Assembly: GCA_963544575.1 (NCBI GenBank) | Contig: CAUUFZ010000001.1 | Span: 124,001-188,000 of the forward strand | DNA: 64,000 bases | Direction: 5' to 3' | Source: Nanosyncoccus sp963544575 | Lineage (GTDB): Bacteria > Patescibacteriota > Saccharimonadia > Saccharimonadales > Saccharimonadaceae | In this document: piece by piece, positions 49,253 to 55,642 of the stretch | How the letters are laid out: every line of letters starts with the position of its first letter | Numbering within the stretch: position 1 is the stretch's first letter | Position numbers and translations under genes: made by a program | Notes under the pieces: model-generated | What the model saw: only the letters and a program-made list of their open reading frames with translations | Told to the model about the DNA's origin: nothing | Databases searched by the model: none

Positions 49253-51300
49253 GTGAGTTTAGAGCAATAGATTTTCATATACACACATTACGCACTCAGA
49301 GCGATAATAGGGACTTAGACTTTGATAAAGAAAGACTAAGGCGTTATGTATCAAAATTGAAATTAAAGGCAATAGCAATAACGAATCATAATCTATTCGA
49401 TAAGGAACAATTCGAAGAAGTGACTGATTATTTATCAGCAGAAAATACCGTTATTTTTCCAGGAATAGAAGTGAATCTAGAGAATGCACATATACTTGTT
49501 ATTTCTCCGTTAGATTCTATAGATAGTTTTTCTGAGGCATGCAGTAAAATTAGTGCAAAGGTTGTAACACAAGATTTTTCATTAAATGTAAATGAGTTTA
49601 ATGAAATATTCCGTGATATATTGAATGATTGTTTATTAATTCCACACTACAAGAAAGCGCCAGAAATGTCGTCTAATATTATTTCAAAAATTAATACAAA
49701 TATTGTAGCAGGCGAGGTCCAAAATCCAAAAAAATTTGAATTAATGAAGAAAGATACCAATGAGCGCCTATGCCCGGTGATGTTTAGTGATATTCGCATG
49801 GGAACGTTAGCTGATTCTGAGTCGGAGCCAGCTCCTAAAATAACCTACATTTCAATTGATGATATAACAATACCAAACCTAAAAATTGCATTATCTGATA
49901 AAAGATATGTTGCACTTACTAGATCTGGTGAAGATAATTTTATAATAAACTCAAATCTAGCGTCTGCATCTCTCGGATTAAATGTTATATTAGGGAAAAG
50001 ATCCTCAGGTAAAACGCATCTACTTGATAGTATAGCAAATATATATGGGGACGATGATACTCTTTATATAAAGCAATTTGAAATAATTAATCAATGTACA
50101 GATAATAAATTTACTGCACTGGTCGATGCTCAATTTAAAAGCATTACCGAAAAATATTTATCTGGTATAAAGCAACTAACGGAAGCTGTTCTGAATACTA
50201 AAGACGAAAATACTTCATTTGCCGAAATCGATAAATATCTTTCATCACTAAAGAATTATGCGGAAAATACTGCGGTTAGAGACATATATGCTAATACTAA
50301 ACTATTTAATGAGAATGAATTTACCAATACTGAAGACTCTACTGGCGATACCATGATTAAGAGTCTCAGTTATCTAATCAATAATGCGGATTACTCAGAA
50401 GTACTCTCCGAAAATATCGTAATTTTAAAACGTATCTTCCTAGATATATTAAGAAAATATAGAGAAAAGATTTTATTAAACAAGTTAATGGAGTACGTAA
50501 ATGCTATAATTACGTCAACGAAAAAATCTCTAGCAGACAAATCATCTAGTAGACCAATTCAAGACCCAGATTTATATTCAAGTATAAAATCAATTATAAT
50601 TAATAAAAAATTTGATAAGTTAATAATCGAATTGCGAAGGCCGTCCAAGGTAAAACGTCTTGGTGTTACATATGGCCGATTTAATATTGAAGTATTAAAA
50701 GGCACATTCGATAATGTTTCGGATCTTCGAAAGCATACTGGGCTCAGTGAGCCGAGACACGATATATTTAATGCCTATTATAAAGAACCACATAAATTTC
50801 TAAAAAAATTGAATGAAGTATCAATTTTTAGTAAGCCAGAATTGATATATAAAACATTGGTTAAAATCGAGGCCAGGCCAATTAAAAATGATGGTGGTGA
50901 CATCTCTAAGGGTGAGCGTGCTGAATATATACTCATGAAGCAGCTTAAAGAGGCTAAGAATTATCGACTATTTTTATTCGATGAGCCCGAGCCATCATTT
51001 GACAATTCGTTTATTGGAGAAGAGATTGTACGGCAACTAAAAGAGCTTGCAGAAGATACTACTGTTTTTGTTGTAACACACAACAATACTATTGGGGCAT
51101 CTATGAATCCAGACTGCCTCCTATATACGGAACAATCAAGAGATAAATATAGGACATATGTCGGTAGTTTAACTAGTGAGAAGATGACATCATCCGATGG
51201 GCAAATAGTGTCCACATCTGATGTAATTCTATCTGCACTCGAATCTAGTAATAATTACTATAATCAAAGGAAGGAATTGTATGGAATTATTAAAAATTGA
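49249..51300 (+). CDS. PHP-domain/ABC-type ATPase fusion, probable defence protein
   Basis: 683 aa. Residues 1-~200 are a PHP metal-hydrolase domain: DFHIHTLRTQSDN (HxH), ITNHNLFD, FPGIEVN and LIPHYKK. The usual final Ser-Asp-Ala-His is altered to FSDIRMG. From ~235 an SMC/Rad50-like ATPase follows: Walker A ILGKRSSGKTHLLDSI, a helical middle (about 300-530), signature ISKGERAEYILM, Walker B LFLFDEPEPSFDN and the switch His in FVVTHNNT. PHP-plus-ATPase proteins occur in defence islands (the type described as ppl), but I cannot confirm close similarity. It is coupled to the methylase upstream (ATGA) and overlaps the small gene downstream by 20 nt. Confidence 0.8.
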   Translation: MSEFRAIDFHIHTLRTQSDNRDLDFDKERLRRYVSKLKLKAIAITNHNLFDKEQFEEVTDYLSAENTVIFPGIEVNLENAHILVISPLDSIDSFSEACSKISAKVVTQDFSLNVNEFNEIFRDILNDCLLIPHYKKAPEMSSNIISKINTNIVAGEVQNPKKFELMKKDTNERLCPVMFSDIRMGTLADSESEPAPKITYISIDDITIPNLKIALSDKRYVALTRSGEDNFIINSNLASASLGLNVILGKRSSGKTHLLDSIANIYGDDDTLYIKQFEIINQCTDNKFTALVDAQFKSITEKYLSGIKQLTEAVLNTKDENTSFAEIDKYLSSLKNYAENTAVRDIYANTKLFNENEFTNTEDSTGDTMIKSLSYLINNADYSEVLSENIVILKRIFLDILRKYREKILLNKLMEYVNAIITSTKKSLADKSSSRPIQDPDLYSSIKSIIINKKFDKLIIELRRPSKVKRLGVTYGRFNIEVLKGTFDNVSDLRKHTGLSEPRHDIFNAYYKEPHKFLKKLNEVSIFSKPELIYKTLVKIEARPIKNDGGDISKGERAEYILMKQLKEAKNYRLFLFDEPEPSFDNSFIGEEIVRQLKELAEDTTVFVVTHNNTIGASMNPDCLLYTEQSRDKYRTYVGSLTSEKMTSSDGQIVSTSDVILSALESSNNYYNQRKELYGIIKN

Positions 51301-51595
51301 AAAAGGTTCCGCTAGATATTGGAATAATGATACTTATCATGACATTAAAGAGATTGATAGAAGTGGGCTGCTCGCAATTTTATCTAAGATTTATTATGAG
51401 GATGACGTAACCATAATAGATACTCAGGTGGATACTGATGATATTAAGGATCCAGCAGCAAAAATTATCTTCGATAATATCCTTGCTAAGCTAAACGACT
51501 TTAAAGAAAAACGTAATGAATTAATGAATGAAATTAATTTGATGTATAGAGATATTGAATCTCAATATTCTGAAGACTTAAAGAATGACGGTTAG
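51281..51595 (+). CDS. Small acidic protein, partner of the PHP-ATPase, unknown function
   Basis: 104 aa, not recognised. A short alpha/beta N-terminal half (LLKIEKGSARYWNNDTYHDI) leads to an acidic segment (DTQVDTDDIKDPAAK) and a C-terminal coiled-coil helix (about 65-104, LNDFKEKRNELMNEINLMY). Its ATG lies 20 nt inside the end of the ATPase gene, preceded there by AAGGAAGGAATTGT. Translation is thus coupled and the product is probably made in fixed ratio to it. Candidate antitoxin, inhibitor or effector-loading subunit. Confidence 0.75.
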   Translation: MELLKIEKGSARYWNNDTYHDIKEIDRSGLLAILSKIYYEDDVTIIDTQVDTDDIKDPAAKIIFDNILAKLNDFKEKRNELMNEINLMYRDIESQYSEDLKNDG

Positions 51596-51679
51596 CTATA
51601 TTTGAAGTATCTATCACCAATATGTAAATGTCCCAAAAAACTATTGAATATATAAAATGTTTTTAAAATTATAGAAATA

Positions 51680-51712
51680 TCAAATAACCTCACGTCCGTG
51701 AGGTTATCTAAA
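51680..51712. terminator. Hairpin at the right end of the defence operon
   Basis: Stem AAATAACCTCAC/GTGAGGTTAT with loop GTCC. The following T-run is weak, so termination efficiency is uncertain. Confidence 0.5.
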
Positions 51713-51724
51713 TAATTTCAAAAC

Positions 51725-51801
51725 TGGTGAGCCGGGTGGGACTCGAACCCACGACACCAAGCTTAAGAGGCTCGTGCTCTAACCAGCTGAGCTACCGGCC
51801 C
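51725..51801 (-). tRNA. tRNA-Lys (anticodon CTT)
   Basis: A full cloverleaf of 77 nt including an encoded CCA. Acceptor GGGCCGG pairs with CCGGCTC (one G-U). D-arm stem GCTC/GAGC; anticodon stem CGAGC/GCTTG with loop CTCTTAA (anticodon CTT); T-arm GTGGG/CCCAC with TTCGAGT. An extended -10 TGATAAAAT (minus, 51814-51822) ends 12 nt upstream. It stands at the right edge of the defence island. Confidence 0.96.
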
Positions 51802-52104
51802 GACTCATTCTTTATTTTATCATTTTTTGTGCAATTCGTCCAGTAGGAAAATAAAAAAACGTCACACACGCCCGCTCTGATTTAGTGGGAAAAAAAATTT
51901 CGCTCTTCTTCTGTGAGCTATATCAGGAAAGGTGGTTCAACTTAATACTTACGGATCTAGGGACGTTGTATCGGAGAATGTCATTCGCCCCCACCTCTTC
52001 ATTTTTCCCCCAAAATGTACTATAATAGCCTCACTGCGAATTGTAGCATAATTTTTCTATACGTTCGTAGATGGAACATTTACATTTTTCAAAGGAGGGA
52101 AAAC
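51802..52104. other. Intergenic region with a foldable element before the helical-protein gene
   Basis: No gene seen. From 51880 to 52016 the sequence can fold into a closed multi-branch structure: ATTTAGTGGGAAAAA (51880-51894) with TTTTTCCCCCAAAAT (52002-52016), GCTC/GAGC near 51902-51918, AGGTGG/CCACCT (51930-51935 with 51991-51996) and GACGTT/AATGTC (51962-51967 with 51977-51982). No known RNA family recognised. A TATAAT at 52021-52026 then serves the next gene. Confidence 0.4.
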
Positions 52105-52920
52105 ATGGAACAAGGAATTACCTTAATGGCCGGATCACTTTGTAACACACTGGAGTACGTGGAGAAAATTTTTCACGAACACAAGAACGTACTAAAAAGC
52201 ATCGAACTTTATATCAACGACTTCAATGTTAATCGCGAAAAAATAAATGGTATAACAGATGCCCGCTGGAAGAAAATTATTGAAAATCAGAGGAAGAAAG
52301 CCGCAGCCAATGGTCAGAAAACTATTCTCGACCAAGATCAACTCTTCCGCTTGTCTAAGCAAATCGTAAGCGACATTAGTTACATCACGCTCGCGACCGA
52401 TTCCTGTCAATTTTTCAAACGTCGCTGGATTGACACCGGCGATATTCACTGGCTGAAGGATGTGATTGATTTTTACAACAAGAGTTGGAAGCGCTTTAAC
52501 GGTATTTATTCGAACATCGACTGCTTGATTCGTCAACCGATGTTCCTGAAATATGTTAGAAGTACCGAAGAGCGCCGTCAGGAATTCTGGGGTTTGGTTA
52601 ATGAATTTTGTAATCAGATTGAGAAAATCGACCATGTTTTGGTGGAAGCTTTTCAGAATGACCTCAAGAATAAGCGCATGCTGCTCGCCGAGCAAAGATA
52701 TCAAGAATTTTTAAATTATGAAACCGATGGCAGCCTTATCGAGGATGCCGAAGAATTGCAAGCCCAAGAGCTTGAAAATGAACAACTTTTCTCTGGCTGC
52801 AAAATTAAATATATCCCCTTAGGACATATCGCAGCCGCCTTCAAGGAAGTTTCTAAGCTTCCGGATCTTACTTCAAATTCTAACCTTAAGCAATTAACTA
52901 ATTTATTAATTGCCCTTTGA
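52105..52920 (+). CDS. Hypothetical helical protein, 271 aa
   Basis: Not recognised. It appears almost wholly alpha-helical, charged and soluble; for example VEKIFHEHKNVLKSIELYI, RRQEFWGLVNEFCNQIEKID and LLAEQRYQEFLNYE look like amphipathic helices, perhaps a coiled-coil bundle. The longer frame from 52015 is rejected because it overlaps the TATAAT at 52021. The ATG at 52105 has a strong AAAGGAGGG ribosome site. Similar size class and ribosome site as the unrelated-looking helical gene at 54460. Confidence 0.75.
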   Translation: MEQGITLMAGSLCNTLEYVEKIFHEHKNVLKSIELYINDFNVNREKINGITDARWKKIIENQRKKAAANGQKTILDQDQLFRLSKQIVSDISYITLATDSCQFFKRRWIDTGDIHWLKDVIDFYNKSWKRFNGIYSNIDCLIRQPMFLKYVRSTEERRQEFWGLVNEFCNQIEKIDHVLVEAFQNDLKNKRMLLAEQRYQEFLNYETDGSLIEDAEELQAQELENEQLFSGCKIKYIPLGHIAAAFKEVSKLPDLTSNSNLKQLTNLLIAL

Positions 52921-52926
52921 AAACAT

Positions 52927-52957
52927 GATACGCCGAGAATTTCTCGGCGTATTTTTT
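52927..52957 (+). terminator. Intrinsic terminator
   Basis: Stem ATACGCCGAGA/TCTCGGCGTAT followed by six T. Confidence 0.9.
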
Positions 52958-52996
52958 GTTCTATGATAAAATTAAAGAGAGAGAAATAAGTAAATT

Positions 52997-53108
52997 AATT
53001 ATATTTCTCTTCGTTTGCACCCGTATGGCTCCGACATTCGGATGCAGCGTTCGTCGAAATATAATAAATAAATTTATTATATTTCTCCTCACTTGCACCC
53101 GTAGCTCA
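52997..53108. repeat. Imperfect direct repeat containing the 5' end of tRNA-Arg
   Basis: The stretch at 52997-53031 (ATTTCTCTTCGTTTGCACCCGTA in outline) repeats at 53076-53108 (ATTTCTCCTCACTTGCACCCGTA in outline). The second copy is the real tRNA start; the first continues GGCTC and then diverges. The copies share the 11-mer TTGCACCCGTA. Confidence 0.65.
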
Positions 53109-53171
53109 GCGGATTAGAGCATCTGTCTTCGGAACAGAGGGTCGAGGGTTCGAATCCCCCCGGGTGTACCA
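53095..53171 (+). tRNA. tRNA-Arg (anticodon TCG)
   Basis: 77 nt with encoded CCA. Acceptor GCACCCG/CGGGTGT (one G-U), D-arm GCTC/GAGC, anticodon stem TCTGT/ACAGA with loop CTTCGGA (anticodon TCG), T-arm GAGGG/CCCCC around TTCGAAT with one A-C mismatch. A terminator follows 70 nt later. Confidence 0.95.
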
Positions 53172-53242
53172 TTGGTTCAAGATGAAACTTTTTATGGGCT
53201 TCCGACCCGTGTTTAATATAGGTTATACCTACTGACCCAATC

Positions 53243-53267
53243 TAGCAGTTTTAGAAACTGCTTTTTT
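53243..53267 (+). terminator. Intrinsic terminator downstream of tRNA-Arg
   Basis: Stem AGCAGTTT/AAACTGCT with a three-base loop and TTTTTT. Confidence 0.8.
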
Positions 53268-53343
53268 GATTGGAACTAGGAATTCACTTGAGGAAAACTC
53301 TACATCTCTTGTTCTGGAATCCCTCGTTCTGAAAGCAAAAATC

Positions 53344-53352
53344 TGATACAAT
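53344..53352 (+). promoter_or_regulatory. Extended -10 promoter of the VbhA-like gene (leaderless)
   Basis: TGATACAAT, ending 6 nt before the ATG. Confidence 0.55.
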
Positions 53353-53358
53353 GTAGGT

Positions 53359-53526
53359 ATGACAGCAGAAGAGCGCAAAATCGCAGTCGATCAGGCAATT
53401 GCCAATCAACGTCTCGAAGGAGGCGAGGTTTCTGCTGAAACTCGCAAGGTAATGGACGATTATGTGGCTGGCAAAATGTCCGCCAAAGAAGCAGCCGAGC
53501 AGGTTTATGCTCGCTACGGAGTGTAA
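53359..53526 (+). CDS. VbhA-like antitoxin of a Fic toxin-antitoxin pair
   Basis: 55 aa. The segment DQAIANQRLEGGEVSAETRK followed by VMDDYVAGKMSAKEAAEQVY fits the small VbhA antitoxin family, which places an inhibitory helix in the Fic active site to block AMPylation. The family inhibitory motif is (S/T)xxxE(G/N); here the SAETRK/ANQRLEG region is the nearest match. The frame is intact, with an extended -10 ending 6 nt upstream of the ATG. Two bases after its stop begins a broken Fic gene, which supports the identification. Confidence 0.7.
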   Translation: MTAEERKIAVDQAIANQRLEGGEVSAETRKVMDDYVAGKMSAKEAAEQVYARYGV

Positions 53527-53528
53527 TC

Positions 53529-53731
53529 GTGGCCGATGAGTTCATCGACCCATATCTAGACTTAGGGACTGGTATTCTTCGCAATTTTGTCGGTGCTAAT
53601 ACCCAGAAAAACTAAGAAAAGCAGAAACTGATGTTGCTGGAATGGCCGAACCCACTCTTGGCGATATTCCTCGCAGCAATAGATATAATGGAAACGACTC
53701 TACTTATATCTCGGAAAAATCTAGGTTATAA
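53529..53731 (+). pseudogene. Fic toxin remnant (frameshifted and truncated)
   Basis: GTG at 53529 (CGGAG 7 nt upstream) opens MADEFIDPYLDLGTGILRN and stops after 28 codons at 53613. In the +1 frame the reading continues without a break as PEKLRKAETDVAGMAEPTLG then DIPRSN, to a stop at 53729. Together this resembles the N-terminal segment of Fic/Doc proteins (DPYL-x-TGILRN, PEKLRKAE). No HPFxxGNG catalytic motif follows, so the toxin is dead: one frameshift plus loss of the Fic core. Confidence 0.65.
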
Positions 53732-53732
53732 T
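53727..53732 (+). promoter_or_regulatory. -10 of the acidic protein gene (leaderless)
   Basis: TATAAT within the end of the Fic remnant, 7 nt before the ATG at 53740. Confidence 0.5.
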
Positions 53733-53739
53733 GAAAGTA

Positions 53740-54078
53740 ATGAACGAAGAAAACCAAAATTTTGTCGATTATGTTTCGCAGATTGACGAAACTCAATTAG
53801 CCACCGATTACACTTCAAAGCTCAGTGGTAATGAAGTAATCTATGATTCGGATTACGATGATTCTACTTTCGGATCAGATTCTATCGAGTCTGTCGCGGT
53901 CTACCCCAATGAATCCGCTGCCGCCTATAATCTCAATGAATGTAATCTCAACAGTTGTGACCTCGACGATGGTGAACTCACTTGTGGCGACGACTTTGTC
54001 GATAACGGCGACACTATTCAAGGTGGACCCTGTCAGGATCTCATAGAATATTTTAGCGACAAGCCCTATCTAGATTAA
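53740..54078 (+). CDS. Small highly acidic protein, unknown function
   Basis: 112 aa, rich in Asp, Glu, Asn, Ser and Tyr, with five Cys in the C-terminal half (NECNLNSCDLDDGELTCGDD and GGPCQDL). No signal peptide or membrane segment. The composition recalls acidic, possibly metal- or DNA-mimic-like proteins, but no family is recognised. The start at 53740 is chosen because the TATAAT ends 7 nt before it; the frame-open start three codons earlier overlaps the -10. Confidence 0.6.
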   Translation: MNEENQNFVDYVSQIDETQLATDYTSKLSGNEVIYDSDYDDSTFGSDSIESVAVYPNESAAAYNLNECNLNSCDLDDGELTCGDDFVDNGDTIQGGPCQDLIEYFSDKPYLD

Positions 54079-54173
54079 TGTGGTTTTTGATTAAGTCTTA
54101 ATAAGTTTATTTTTTAAACCCCAGACAATCTCCCCTTATTTAGCTCGCCACATTTTTTATCTCATACTAGCCA

Positions 54174-54203
54174 GAAAAAATAACCTCATCAGAGGCTATT
54201 TTC
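54174..54203 (-). terminator. Intrinsic terminator of the 29-aa basic protein gene
   Basis: Minus strand stem AATAGCCTC/GAGGTTATT, loop TGAT, T-run. Confidence 0.75.
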
Positions 54204-54293
54204 TTATTTGTTGCGTTTGCGCTTTTCGCTGTGCTTGTGATTGTTATTACGATTCAATTTAGAAATCACAATCTTTTTCTTTTTAACTGCCAT
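54204..54293 (-). CDS. 29-aa Lys/Arg/Asn-rich protein
   Basis: ATG-to-TAA frame of 29 codons: MAVKKKKIVISKLNRNNN followed by HKHSEKRKRNK. It is preceded by GGAG 5 nt before the ATG and followed immediately by a terminator, which makes it a genuine small gene candidate. Its charge suggests RNA, ribosome or nucleoid binding. It does not match bL36, bS21 or Thx as I know them. Confidence 0.55.
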   Translation of the reverse strand: MAVKKKKIVISKLNRNNNHKHSEKRKRNK

Positions 54294-54358
54294 ATTTTCT
54301 CCATGCAGAATTAGTAAGATATTTTAAATATTATAGCATATCTTCGCATCCTCGCAAG

Positions 54359-54388
54359 AAAAAAGAGACGCGAGAAGCGTCCCTTTTT
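54359..54388. terminator. Bidirectional intrinsic terminator
   Basis: Stem AAAGAGACGC/GCGTCCCTTT with a short loop and flanking A/T tracts, downstream of the minus-strand gene ending at 54460. Confidence 0.7.
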
Positions 54389-54400
54389 GACAAATTTTTC

Positions 54401-54490
54401 AGAACTTGAACTAATCAGACTATTTTCTAAATTTTATGTAAGTTTAGAACTTGAATTAATCAGATTGTTTTCTTTAGATTTTGCGTAATT
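54401..54490. repeat. 45-bp duplication of the 3' end of the helical-protein gene
   Basis: Copies at 54401-54445 and 54446-54490, beginning AGAACTTGAACTAATCAGAC and AGAACTTGAATTAATCAGAT. The second copy contains the coding end and TGA stop of the minus-strand gene; the first is a diverged copy in its 3' flank. Confidence 0.75.
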
Positions 54491-55503
54491 TTAAAAATTA
54501 ATGGCAAGTCACTTTGTCGTCCGATACTTGCGGAAATCTCAGAAACTAGATCATTAATAACCAGAAGCGCGCCCATCGTGTCCGCCTGTTTCAAGGTTTC
54601 ATCGATCGCATCTTTGACACTAGAGATAATCCAAACCATCTTAGTATCAAACGTAAACACACGCTCTGTATCCACCAGGCCCGACATCTTCATTTGCACT
54701 TTGCGTGTGAGAAATTGTTCCTGGTAATAATCTTTCAGATTACGAATCTTGCTCCGCTGTTCATTAATTTTCGGCTGCGCCACATAAGTATCACATGTCT
54801 TCACTGGTGGCATTTTCGATTCATTAATAATTACATTCCAATGTCCGCCCAGTTCAATCGAAAACGGCGACGTGCTGAGAATTTTCGATTCCGTCGGTCG
54901 ATATTTAATATTTATCTTCTGGAAATCGTTAAAATGATTCACTAATTCCGAAAAAGCCGTGTAGGCTCGGGCTAGAGAATTAAGACTTACATCAATCCAC
55001 TCCCGCTCGGTCTCTTCGTTAATCGATTCACCTTCACGCTGTGCCAACTTGGAAGAATAAACCAGTACTGCATTATGAATTAACTCAATATTCAGCGCCT
55101 TCGCCAAAAACTGATCGTAATCTAGAAATAATTTCACGGCAGCAGTCAAATCTTCACCTATCAAGATCCAATAATTCAAAAAATGATCAGGTCGAATCAC
55201 TTGGCGAATGAAATTAATTGAATCCTTCACCTTACCGAGACTCTGTTTTAGTCGCGGCACCGTGTAATAAATCACCTGCATGCAGCCACTTAATTCCTCG
55301 TAGGCTTTTTGTTCGTCCGGTTCATAAACATCTTTCATGTGTAGCGCGGAATGATAATTATCGTCCAGTGTCCTTAATTTTTGATACAAACCATCCGTGT
55401 AGTAGATAAAAGCCTGCATCTGATTCACCATTTCTTTTTCATGATCAATCAGTTTGCTTAGGTCGGCATTAAAATCCACCAGGTCAGCATCCTTCTTTTT
55501 CAT
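54460..55503 (-). CDS. Hypothetical helical protein, 347 aa
   Basis: No family recognised. The N-terminal two thirds are helical (DFNADLSKLIDHEKEMVNQM, YWILIGEDLTAAVKLFLDYD), then a beta-containing stretch (SPFSIELGGHWNVIINESKM) and a final helical part ending TQNLKKTI. Soluble; no signal sequence. The ATG has AAAGGAGGGG upstream. Its 3' end has been duplicated into the downstream flank. Isolated between the variable region and the pilB-like gene. Confidence 0.75.
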   Translation of the reverse strand: MKKKDADLVDFNADLSKLIDHEKEMVNQMQAFIYYTDGLYQKLRTLDDNYHSALHMKDVYEPDEQKAYEELSGCMQVIYYTVPRLKQSLGKVKDSINFIRQVIRPDHFLNYWILIGEDLTAAVKLFLDYDQFLAKALNIELIHNAVLVYSSKLAQREGESINEETEREWIDVSLNSLARAYTAFSELVNHFNDFQKINIKYRPTESKILSTSPFSIELGGHWNVIINESKMPPVKTCDTYVAQPKINEQRSKIRNLKDYYQEQFLTRKVQMKMSGLVDTERVFTFDTKMVWIISSVKDAIDETLKQADTMGALLVINDLVSEISASIGRQSDLPLIFKITQNLKKTI

Positions 55504-55626
55504 GTTCCCCTCCTTTGAAAAAATGTCAATTTTAAGTTACTCTTGTCAAACAAGACAAATATATTATAACTGATTATCTACCCCTTGTCTAATCTGTTAA
55601 TTCGCCTAAAAATCTGAACCTGCTTA

Positions 55627-55635
55627 TGTTATAAT
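55627..55635 (+). promoter_or_regulatory. Extended -10 promoter of the pilB-like gene (leaderless)
   Basis: TGTTATAAT, 7 nt before the ATG. Confidence 0.65.
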
Positions 55636-55642
55636 TAAGCAA

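Noticed and set aside
52015..52104. Longer N-terminus of the helical protein from 52015
   Set aside because: The extra codons overlap the TATAAT at 52021 and lie before a strong AAAGGAGGG site at the 52105 start.
51725..53171. Prophage or integrative element anchored at the tRNA genes
   Set aside because: No integrase, recombinase or phage structural gene and no convincing direct repeat of a tRNA 3' end were seen; only a partial 5' copy of tRNA-Arg exists.
53300..53584. 94-codon minus-strand frame across the antitoxin/Fic remnant
   Set aside because: No ribosome site and an Arg/Pro/Leu-rich product; the plus strand carries recognisable VbhA-like and Fic-like sequence.
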